DNA of 10,736 bases. It comes from Gammaproteobacteria bacterium RBG_16_37_9 (GTDB lineage: Bacteria; Pseudomonadota; Gammaproteobacteria; UBA9339). The stretch lies in assembly GCA_001801345.1 (NCBI GenBank), contig MGXJ01000046.1, positions 1 to 10,736 of the forward strand, given 5' to 3'. Each line of letters starts with the position of its first letter. Position 1 is the stretch's first letter. The notes beneath the pieces are model-generated. The model worked only from the letters and a program-made list of their open reading frames with translations, was not told the origin of the DNA and did not search any database. The translations under genes were made by a program, and so were the position numbers. Positions 1 through 5,436 of the stretch are shown here, in pieces.

Positions 1-96
1 AGCCATGCAATTGGGGAAAAGGCAGCATTAATAACGAATAATACAAAAGAGTTTCAACGTATAAAGGGGTTAAGTGTTCTTCATTGGGAGCGATAG
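1..96 (+). CDS. C-terminal end of a VapC-like PIN-domain toxin (5' end outside the window)
   Basis: The first 31 codons, read in frame 1 to a TAG stop at 94-96, give a tail with the pattern AIGEKAALITNNTKEF followed by a short linker and GLSVLHWER. This is the typical end of VapC-family PIN ribonucleases: the last helix, a strand, the (I/V)TNN...EF segment that helps complete the acidic active site, and the closing G-L-x-x-x-x-W. VapC toxins cleave RNA, often initiator tRNA or rRNA, and are neutralised by a VapB antitoxin normally encoded just upstream, here outside the window. Only the last quarter of the protein is visible, so I cannot say whether the gene is intact. The following higBA-like remnant suggests a small cluster of toxin-antitoxin genes. 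The family call is fairly secure despite the short fragment; the specific symbol is not. Confidence 0.72.
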   Translation, partial: SHAIGEKAALITNNTKEFQRIKGLSVLHWER

Positions 97-122
97 AGTT
101 TTGAATTTAGATTTATAAGTAT

Positions 123-152
123 TTGACATTTCTGTCTTCTGCGGGATACAAT
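123..152 (+). promoter_or_regulatory. Sigma70-type promoter for the higBA-like remnant
   Basis: A perfect -35 TTGACA (123-128) is followed after 18 bp by TACAAT (147-152), a five-of-six match to the -10 consensus. Transcription would start near 159, downstream of the ATG at 151, so that ATG could not serve as a start codon on this transcript. The promoter would still serve the antitoxin at 256 with a leader of roughly 95 nt. Confidence 0.6.
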
Positions 153-252
153 GAATTATATTTTGAAAAAACAATTGAAAGTTTATGTTACTGAAGATGG
201 TAGAAAGCCATTTATTGAGTGGCTAGAATCTTTAGAAGATAAAATTGTGTAA
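151..252 (+). pseudogene. Truncated HigB/RelE-like (Gp49 family) toxin remnant
   Basis: This 33-codon reading frame contains KVYVTEDGRKPFIEWLESL, which resembles the N-terminus of phage Gp49-like HigB toxins (often written VYxTxDGxxPFxEWLxxLxD). Full-length members run to roughly 95-120 residues and carry their catalytic basic residues in the C-terminal half. Here a TAA follows directly after EDKIV, three bases before the antitoxin ATG, so the whole catalytic half is missing. The abrupt junction with the antitoxin start suggests an internal deletion that joined the toxin's N-terminal codons to the stop or intergenic region. The ATG at 151 overlaps the likely -10 box, so the original start may have been different (an in-frame TTG lies at 163). 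Any peptide made should have no mRNA-cleaving activity. The family call is good; the deletion mechanism is inference. Confidence 0.65.
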
Positions 253-255
253 ATT

Positions 256-573
256 ATGACTACTAAAAAGAGTATTGATTACCAAAATTACTTAATTGAA
301 TCCCTTAAAGATCCTGAAGAGGCTGCTGGGTATTTAAATGCTGCTTTAGAGGGAGGAGATACTTCAGTCTTTCTTTTGGCGCTGCAAAACGTTATACAAG
401 CGCAAGGCGGTATCGCAGCAATTGCCAAAAAAACTCACAAAAGTCGCACCAGCTTATATAAAACCCTTTCTCAAAAAGGTAATCCATATTTAGAAACTAC
501 CAACGATATTCTTTCGGTTATGGGTATGCATTTTAAGATTGTTTCCGCAAATTCCCACGCTGCTAGTCGATAA
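256..573 (+). CDS. HigA-like addiction-module antitoxin, HTH DNA-binding protein
   Basis: This 105-residue protein matches the 'probable addiction module antidote' family that partners Gp49-like HigB toxins. Residues about 20-47 (DPEEAAGYLNAALEGGD then SVFLLALQNV) form the family's characteristic N-terminal helices. Residues about 50-72 (GGIAAIAKKTHKSRTSLYKTL) form a Cro/C1-type helix-turn-helix, and KGNPYLETTNDILSVMGM is the typical following segment. Such proteins bind and neutralise the toxin and repress their own operon. Unlike classical antitoxin-first modules, the toxin comes first, as usual for higBA, but here that toxin is cut to 33 codons. The antitoxin is therefore probably an orphan, kept as a regulator or as protection against related toxins, or simply not yet decayed. 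There is no good Shine-Dalgarno before ATG 256, so translation may once have been coupled to the toxin frame ending at 252. Confidence 0.82.
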   Translation: MTTKKSIDYQNYLIESLKDPEEAAGYLNAALEGGDTSVFLLALQNVIQAQGGIAAIAKKTHKSRTSLYKTLSQKGNPYLETTNDILSVMGMHFKIVSANSHAASR

Positions 574-587
574 ATTATATATGTATA

Positions 588-616
588 TTGACAACTCTGG
601 CGGCGTTTATCATGAT
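588..616 (+). promoter_or_regulatory. Probable recJ promoter
   Basis: A perfect -35 TTGACA (588-593) is followed after 17 bp by CATGAT (611-616), a four-of-six -10 match. A better -10-like hexamer, CATAAT (623-628), lies further downstream but has no suitable -35. The -10 area overlaps a 14-bp perfect palindrome (606-619), so a repressor bound there would block RNA polymerase. The -35 is convincing, but which -10 is used is uncertain. Confidence 0.5.
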
Positions 617-649
617 AAATGCCATAATAGTCGGCGATTATCATTATAA
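601..649 (+). repeat. Two tandem operator-like repeats, CGGCGNTTATCATNATAA, 31 bp apart
   Basis: The 18-bp sequence at 601-618 recurs at 632-649 with 16 identical positions; the differences are at 606/637 and 614/645. The first copy contains a perfect 14-bp palindrome, TTTATCATGATAAA (606-619); the second has a degenerate version and runs into the A of the recJ start codon. The 31-bp period is close to three helical turns, which would place two bound dimers on the same DNA face. The position between the -35 box and the ATG suggests a repressor site. The protein is unknown; the HTH antitoxin encoded just upstream is one candidate, but this is a guess. Confidence 0.55.
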
Positions 650-2370
650 TGAAAAAAGTAATAACACGAAATGCTCCTGAAAATATTGTACTATTGCACA
701 AGCATCCGCTGTTGAATCGCATTTATGCTGCGCGAGGTGTTACTGATCCCGCAGAGTTTGACTATGATTTAAAGCATCTTTTATCTTACGCCTCATTAAA
801 AGGAATTGAGCAAGCTGTTGCATGTTTAACCATCGCAATTCAAGAACAACAGCATGTTTTAATTGTTGGAGATTTTGATGCTGATGGAGCAACTAGCACA
901 GCTTTGGCAATTTTGGCGCTAAAAGCTTTTGGTTTAAAAAACATATCATATTTAATTCCCAATCGATTTGAATATGGTTATGGTTTAACTCCCCAGATCG
1001 TAGCAGTGGCTGCACAGAAAAAACCGCATTTAATTGTTACAGTTGATAATGGAATTGCGAGTATTGATGGAGTAAAAGCAGCAAATGAAGTAGGAATAAA
1101 AGTTTTAATTACCGATCATCATTTGCCAGGAGATAGTTTGCCAGATGCTTGTGCAATCGTTAATCCAAGTCAAAAGGGCGATCAGTTTGCAAGTAAAAAT
1201 CTTGCTGGGGTTGGAGTGGTTTTTTATTTGATGTTGGCATTACGCACTCATTTACGCAATGTTGGTTGGTTTGCTTCCCAGAATATCGCAGAACCTAACA
1301 TGGCGCAGTTTTTAGATATAGTAGCTTTAGGAACCGTCGCCGATTCAGTAATTTTAGATCGCAATAATCGCATCTTAGTAACTCAAGGGATTAAACGGAT
1401 TAAAGACGGCAAGGGTCGTTTAGGAATTACAGCTTTATTTGCAGTGGCTAAACGTAATTATGAAAAAGCTTCAGTGTCTGATTTTGGTTTTGTTATTGCA
1501 CCAAGGCTTAATGCTGCCGGCCGTTTAGATGATATGTCGCTTGGAGTAGAATGCTTATTGACCAATGACCCAGTTCGAGCGCGAACGATTGCAAGAGAGC
1601 TCAATGCGCTAAATGACGAACGACGTGAAATCGCAGAAGATATGCAGAGTCAGGCATTGCGAGCATTGGATAATTTACAATTGGAACAAGATTTACCACC
1701 AGGACTTTGTGTTTTTGAAGAATCTTGGCATCAAGGGGTTTTGGGAATTTTAGCTGCTCGTTTAAAAGATAAATTACATCGCCCAGTTATCGCTTTTGCT
1801 GCAATCAGCGAAGATGAAATCAAAGGATCAGCGCGGTCAGTTAATAATGTGCACATAAGAGATGTGTTAAGTAATATTGCCACTAAAAACCCCGGATTGA
1901 TTACTAGATTTGGTGGGCATGCGATGGCGGCAGGTTTGAGTTTAGCACGAGAAAATTATGAAGCTTTTGCCCAAGCTTTTGCCAAAGAGGTCAGGCAATA
2001 TCTTACGTTAGAAGATTTAGGCGGCATGATTTATACCGATGGTGAATTGCCTGCTGAATATTTTAATATGGTTGTAGCTGAGTTATTGCAAACGGCTGGT
2101 CCTTGGGGCGCTGGTTTTACTGAGCCGGTGTTTTTTGGAGAGTTTGCTTTAGCTGGGCAAAGTATCGTTGGGCAAAAGCATTTAAGGTTGAATTTACGCC
2201 ATTTAGAAACTAAACAGGAGGTTAACGCGATTTGTTTCAATGTCAATAGTAATATTTGGCCTAATCCTCGTTATTCTAAAGCGAAAGTAGTTTATCGTTT
2301 GGACATTAATGAATATAATAATAGGCGTAGTTTACAATTAATAATTTCTGAGATCATAAGTTATGAATAA
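649..2370 (+). CDS. recJ: Single-stranded-DNA-specific 5'-3' exonuclease RecJ
   Basis: RecJ degrades single-stranded DNA from the 5' end in RecF-pathway recombination, mismatch repair and base-excision repair. The 573-residue product is the usual gammaproteobacterial length. The DHH phosphoesterase core is complete: VGDFDADGATSTA (residues 73-85, metal-binding D75, D77, D79), TVDNGI (131-136), TDHH (155-158), DIVALGTVADS (223-233) and RLNAAGRLDD (286-295). The DHHA1 part follows with GSARS (393-397) and FGGHAMAAGLS (421-431), and the C-terminal OB-like domain ends in a LDINEYNNRRSLQLII segment close to the E. coli form. The start at 649 has no Shine-Dalgarno and lies at the end of the second operator-like repeat. 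In many gammaproteobacteria recJ follows dsbC; here a toxin-antitoxin remnant lies upstream and an aminopeptidase gene overlaps the 3' end by 8 bp, so the usual context has been lost. Identification is secure. Confidence 0.97.
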   Translation: MKKVITRNAPENIVLLHKHPLLNRIYAARGVTDPAEFDYDLKHLLSYASLKGIEQAVACLTIAIQEQQHVLIVGDFDADGATSTALAILALKAFGLKNISYLIPNRFEYGYGLTPQIVAVAAQKKPHLIVTVDNGIASIDGVKAANEVGIKVLITDHHLPGDSLPDACAIVNPSQKGDQFASKNLAGVGVVFYLMLALRTHLRNVGWFASQNIAEPNMAQFLDIVALGTVADSVILDRNNRILVTQGIKRIKDGKGRLGITALFAVAKRNYEKASVSDFGFVIAPRLNAAGRLDDMSLGVECLLTNDPVRARTIARELNALNDERREIAEDMQSQALRALDNLQLEQDLPPGLCVFEESWHQGVLGILAARLKDKLHRPVIAFAAISEDEIKGSARSVNNVHIRDVLSNIATKNPGLITRFGGHAMAAGLSLARENYEAFAQAFAKEVRQYLTLEDLGGMIYTDGELPAEYFNMVVAELLQTAGPWGAGFTEPVFFGEFALAGQSIVGQKHLRLNLRHLETKQEVNAICFNVNSNIWPNPRYSKAKVVYRLDINEYNNRRSLQLIISEIISYE

Positions 2371-3226
2371 ATATTTAATATCTGCAGATATTGAGGGGAT
2401 CACCGGAGTGATCAATAAAGATTTTTCTAAGGAAGGCGGAAAATATTACCAGCTTGCTTGCCGTTATATGGTTAGTGATGTTAATGCTGTAGTTCAGGGG
2501 ATTCTCAATGCCGATCCTGATGCTGAAATTCTCGTGCGCGATGCTCATGGTGCTAGCGCAGTTAACCTTGATTTAGAGCGGTTACATCCAAAAGCGAATT
2601 TAATTCAAGGATGGGGTGCTGTGCAGAATATGCTTACCGGGCTAGATCAAGATTTTAATGGGGTGTTTTTGGTTGGTTATCATGCTGGAGGACAAAATAT
2701 TGAAGCAGTTTTAGGTCATACCATGCATTCGATTATACATTCAGTTAAAGTCAATGATCAGCTTGTAAATGAAACCGGTTTCTTTTCTCTTTATGCTGGT
2801 TATCATAATGTGCCAGTAGCATTTATCAGTGGTGATAATTTTGCGATCAGTGAAGCACGTAAACAATTAGGTGATATTGTGGGCGTGGTAGTTAAGCAAA
2901 GTTATGGGCGTGATTGTGCTAGTTCTCTCTCTTTGATGCAAGCCAGAGCTTTACTTGAAAAAGGTGCAGCGGAGGCAGTGGTTAAATTACAAAAAAAACA
3001 ATTTAAGATTTACAAAGTTTCAACACCGGTTACTTTAGAGATAAAATTTTATGATAGTGGTGTTAGGGTTTCGGTTTTACAACATCTTTCAGAAATTTTA
3101 GGATTTGATGCCACGTATAAATTTAATTGCGAAGAACGAACGGTGACTTTTGATTCAGGCAGTGTGTTAACTATGTTACAACGGTGCAATATGTTGCTGT
3201 TTTTGATTTATGGTATTGGCTCGTAG
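2363..3226 (+). CDS. dppA: M55-family D-aminopeptidase (DppA-like)
   Basis: M55 peptidases are zinc enzymes that release N-terminal D-amino acids from peptides such as D-Ala-D-Ala; Bacillus subtilis DppA is the reference. The 287-residue product is close to the reference length. It carries the family landmarks in order: SADIEGITGV (residues 7-16, with D9 and E11), VRDAHG (58-63, H62), VGYHAG (104-109, H107), LGHTMHS (117-123, H119) and NETG (136-139, E137). These line up with DppA zinc ligands D8, E10, H60, H104, E133 and catalytic H115. There is no signal peptide, so it should act in the cytoplasm, perhaps on recycled cell-wall peptides or imported D-peptides. It overlaps recJ by 8 bp (ATG inside the last recJ codons), so the two are almost certainly cotranscribed. 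No dpp transporter genes are present here. The C-terminal third is less conserved. The family call is strong; the natural substrate is unknown. Confidence 0.9.
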   Translation: MNKYLISADIEGITGVINKDFSKEGGKYYQLACRYMVSDVNAVVQGILNADPDAEILVRDAHGASAVNLDLERLHPKANLIQGWGAVQNMLTGLDQDFNGVFLVGYHAGGQNIEAVLGHTMHSIIHSVKVNDQLVNETGFFSLYAGYHNVPVAFISGDNFAISEARKQLGDIVGVVVKQSYGRDCASSLSLMQARALLEKGAAEAVVKLQKKQFKIYKVSTPVTLEIKFYDSGVRVSVLQHLSEILGFDATYKFNCEERTVTFDSGSVLTMLQRCNMLLFLIYGIGS

Positions 3227-3237
3227 ATGTCGAAGAT

Positions 3238-3313
3238 GCCATCCTGAGCAAAGCGAAGGATCTCCTGAGTGTGGATTCTATCCAGGGAGCTCCCTCGCTT
3301 TGCTCGGGATGAC
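3238..3313. repeat. Dispersed palindromic repeat (hairpin, CATCC-GAGCAAAGCGA type)
   Basis: Two arms of about 26 bases, 3240-3265 and 3286-3311, are inverted copies of each other with a few mismatches; both share the core GAGCAAAGCGA (reverse TCGCTTTGCTC). A small inner hairpin, TGGAT/ATCCA, lies in the loop. The element fills the gap between dppA and ferritin. Its outer ends resemble GTCATCC/GGATGAC, as in the other repeats of this window, but its core is different. There is no T-run, so it is not an ordinary terminator, though a transcript would fold strongly and may protect or attenuate mRNA. Confidence 0.8.
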
Positions 3314-3327
3314 ACTTCTAATAACTT

Positions 3328-3333
3328 AAGGAG
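3328..3333 (+). promoter_or_regulatory. Ribosome binding site that fixes the ferritin start
   Basis: AAGGAG lies 7 nt before ATG 3341. It shows that the ferritin begins at 3341, although the frame stays open upstream to an ATG at 3269; that extra 24-residue stretch would be translated palindromic repeat and not ferritin. Confidence 0.85.
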
Positions 3334-3340
3334 AAATAAA

Positions 3341-3841
3341 ATGAAAAATAATAATAAAATGTTAGCAGCAATAAATGAACAAATAAATGCCGAATTATAT
3401 TCGGCATATTTATATTTGGCGATGGCAGCATATTTTGAAGAAACAAATTTTAAAGGATTTGCCCATTGGATGCATATCCAAGCAAAAGAAGAAATGAAAC
3501 ATGCGATGCGATTTTTTAAATATGTTCATGGGCGTCTTTGGCAGGTAAATCTGACCGATATTGATGCAGTTAAGCCCAATTCTTGGCAGTCACCACAAGA
3601 TGCTTTTGAAATGTCTTTAGCTCATGAGAAAGAAGTCACCAAAAGAATTAATAATCTTATGGATATAGCAATTAGCACCAAAGACTATCCTACTCAATCT
3701 TGTTTAAAATGGTTTATAGACGAACAGGTTGAAGAGGAAGCTAGTCTTGATGCAATTATTCAAAAGATGAAATTGATTGGGAAAAATCAAAGTTTATTGT
3801 TAATGTTGGACGCTGAGCTTGGAAAGCGTAGTTCGGAGTAA
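3341..3841 (+). CDS. ftnA: Bacterial non-heme ferritin (FtnA type)
   Basis: Ferritin oxidises Fe(II) and stores it as a mineral inside a 24-subunit shell in the cytoplasm. The 166-residue product matches the normal length and the four-helix-bundle pattern of E. coli FtnA: NEQINAELYSAYLYLAM (residues 12-28), HIQAKEEMKHAMRFFKYV (45-62), SLAHEKEVTKRIN (92-104) and FIDEQVEEEASL (125-136). Ferroxidase-centre residues are present: E18, Y25, E51 and H54, with E96, Q129 and E132 in positions matching FtnA E94, Q127 and E130. It lacks the heme-ligand methionine context of bacterioferritin and resembles FtnA more closely. Translation starts at 3341 behind a good AAGGAG site; the upstream in-frame extension is repeat-derived. 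Its neighbour hydG is also an iron protein, but separate spacer structures suggest they are not one tight operon. No Fur box was recognised upstream. Confidence 0.95.
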   Translation: MKNNNKMLAAINEQINAELYSAYLYLAMAAYFEETNFKGFAHWMHIQAKEEMKHAMRFFKYVHGRLWQVNLTDIDAVKPNSWQSPQDAFEMSLAHEKEVTKRINNLMDIAISTKDYPTQSCLKWFIDEQVEEEASLDAIIQKMKLIGKNQSLLLMLDAELGKRSSE

Positions 3842-3857
3842 TGCCGCTCTTTATTTC

Positions 3858-3875
3858 GCTCCTTCGGAGCTTTAT
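3858..3875 (+). terminator. Possible weak terminator after ferritin
   Basis: GCTCC-TTC-GGAGC forms a 5-bp GC-rich hairpin 17 nt after the ferritin stop and is followed by TTTAT. The short stem and poor T-tract make it a weak intrinsic terminator at best; it could equally be part of the larger structured spacer that follows. Confidence 0.35.
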
Positions 3876-3890
3876 AACCTCTACAATATA

Positions 3891-3932
3891 CCCAGCCCTG
3901 CGACTCGCAAACAGCGCGAGTCTTAGGCTGGG
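3891..3932. other. Strong two-part hairpin in the ferritin-hydG spacer
   Basis: An outer 7-bp stem CCCAGCC/GGCTGGG (3891-3897 with 3926-3932) encloses an asymmetric internal loop (CTGC and TTA) and an inner 7-bp stem GACTCGC/GCGAGTC (3902-3908 with 3916-3922) capped by a 7-nt loop. The DNA is clearly more GC-rich than its surroundings. No T-run follows, so this is not a standard terminator. It could be a 5' leader structure of hydG, a small RNA, or another dispersed palindromic repeat family. I do not recognise a known riboswitch. Confidence 0.6.
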
Positions 3933-3947
3933 CTAACATAAATTTAT

Positions 3948-3958
3948 CCCCTTCGGGG
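3948..3958 (+). promoter_or_regulatory. CCCC-TTC-GGGG hairpin just before hydG
   Basis: A short, very stable hairpin of 4 GC pairs lies 19 nt before the hydG ATG. No Shine-Dalgarno is visible between it and the start, so it may position the ribosome or belong to the same structured spacer element as the hairpin at 3891-3932. Function is unproven. Confidence 0.4.
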
Positions 3959-3977
3959 CTAGTGGATTTAATATTAT

Positions 3978-5360
3978 ATGCCCACAATTATAGATGAAAA
4001 TAAAATTCAATCCGTGCTTGCAGCTGCCACGTCTGAAGATGCAACGCAAGTGCGAGAAATTTTAGCTAAGGCGTTAGAGTTTGGTGGTTTAAATCTGCAA
4101 GAAGCCGCGCAATTAACCGCAGTAAAAAACCAAGAATTACTAGAAGAAATTTTTGTCGCTGCCAACAAAGTAAAGGAAGAAATCTATGGCAAGCGAGTAG
4201 TGCTTTTTGCCCCACTTTACATTTCTAATCTTTGTGCTAATGAGTGTTTGTATTGTGCCTTCCGCGCCGCCAATAAAGATCTTAAGCGAAAATTTTTAAT
4301 GCCGAAAGAGGTAGCAAATGAAACTGAAGTATTAATTAACCAAGGGCATAAAAGAGTTTTGTTAGTTGCCGGAGAAACTTATCCGCAAAATGATTTTCAG
4401 TATGTGCTTGATGCGATTAAAGCTGTTTATGGAGTAAAGAATGCTCGTGGAGAAATTAGAAGAATCAACGTAAATTTAGCGCCGCTTGATGTCGAAGGTT
4501 TTAAGCGTCTCAAAGACGCAGCTATTGGCACTTACCAATTGTTTCAAGAAACTTATCATCGTGATACCTACAAACAAGTTCATGTAGCTGGTAAAAAAGC
4601 TGATTATGATTGGCGACTAAGCGTTTTTGATCGAGCAATGACAGCTGGTATTGATGATGTTGGGCTGGGAGTTTTATTTGGTTTGTATGATTGGCGTTTT
4701 GAGATATTGGCGTTGTTACAACATGCTGATTACTTGCAGGAGAGATTTGGCGTTGGCCCACATACTATTAGTGTTCCAAGAATTGAGCCGGCCTTGGGCT
4801 CTGAAGTTGCAAGCAACCCACTTGTTGTGGTGAGTGATGTAGATTTTTGTAAACTAACTGCTATTTTGCGTTTAGCTGTTCCATATACTGGTATAATTAT
4901 GTCAACTCGTGAAAGTCCTCGAGTAAGGCAGCAAACTTTACCTTTGGGAGTTTCGCAAATTTCTGCTGGTAGTCGCACTGATCCTGGTGGGTATAGTGAT
5001 ATCAATTCAAGCGATGCTAGCCAGTTTTCTTTAGGCGATCATCGTTCTTTAGATGAGGTAGTGCGTGATGTGGCAAGCTTGGGATATATGCCAAGTTTTT
5101 GCACAGCTTGTTATCGCCTTGGTCGCACTGGCGAAGATTTTATGTGTTTAGCTAAGCACGGTAAAATCAAAAAAATATGTGCGCCTAACGCAATCGCTAG
5201 TTTTGTTGAATATTTAAATAATTATGCAACACCAGAAACTAAAATAGTAGGGAACAACCTTATCCAAGCTGAATTAGCATCTATGACGAGCCAGCAGCTC
5301 CAGGTAACAGAAGAGTTGCTAGCAAGGATGAAAGCTGGGCAGAAGGATGTTTTTATTTAA
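3978..5360 (+). CDS. hydG: [FeFe]-hydrogenase maturase HydG (radical SAM tyrosine lyase)
   Basis: HydG cleaves tyrosine to p-cresol, CO and cyanide and builds an Fe(CO)2(CN) synthon for the hydrogenase H-cluster. The 460-residue product has the radical SAM cluster motif CX3CX2C at C86, C90, C93 (CANECLYC) and, near the C-terminus, the CX2CX22C motif at C375, C378, C401 that binds the second, auxiliary cluster. This second motif separates HydG from the related thiamine enzyme ThiH. AGET (131-134), GPHTISVPRIEPA (260-272) and STRESP (309-314) fit the TIM-barrel and C-terminal parts of the family. Length is normal and no key motif is missing. No hydE, hydF or hydrogenase gene lies in this window; neighbours are ferritin and, convergently, an exported propeller. 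Either the hydrogenase set is elsewhere or this is an orphan HydG with another use. There is no clear Shine-Dalgarno before ATG 3978. Confidence 0.92.
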   Translation: MPTIIDENKIQSVLAAATSEDATQVREILAKALEFGGLNLQEAAQLTAVKNQELLEEIFVAANKVKEEIYGKRVVLFAPLYISNLCANECLYCAFRAANKDLKRKFLMPKEVANETEVLINQGHKRVLLVAGETYPQNDFQYVLDAIKAVYGVKNARGEIRRINVNLAPLDVEGFKRLKDAAIGTYQLFQETYHRDTYKQVHVAGKKADYDWRLSVFDRAMTAGIDDVGLGVLFGLYDWRFEILALLQHADYLQERFGVGPHTISVPRIEPALGSEVASNPLVVVSDVDFCKLTAILRLAVPYTGIIMSTRESPRVRQQTLPLGVSQISAGSRTDPGGYSDINSSDASQFSLGDHRSLDEVVRDVASLGYMPSFCTACYRLGRTGEDFMCLAKHGKIKKICAPNAIASFVEYLNNYATPETKIVGNNLIQAELASMTSQQLQVTEELLARMKAGQKDVFI

Positions 5361-5436
5361 CCCGCTTATCTCAAATGTATCGCAAAGCAACCAAAATATA
5401 TAGAACGCATTGTGAATTCTTAGCCAGGATTTAGGG

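Noticed and set aside
3787..3987. Minus-strand 66-codon frame across the ferritin-hydG spacer
   Set aside because: It overlaps the ferritin end and hydG start and follows the hairpins; composition and absence of a ribosome site suggest a chance frame in structured DNA.
4522..5005. Several open frames on both strands inside hydG
   Set aside because: They lie wholly within a well-supported conserved gene and show no recognisable domains or ribosome sites.
3978..5360. ThiH (thiamine tyrosine lyase) instead of HydG
   Set aside because: ThiH lacks the C-terminal CX2CX22C cluster motif, which is complete here at C375, C378 and C401.
5361..5436. Terminator between the convergent hydG and propeller genes
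   Set aside because: The 76-bp spacer contains short T-rich stretches but no GC-rich hairpin before them on either strand.
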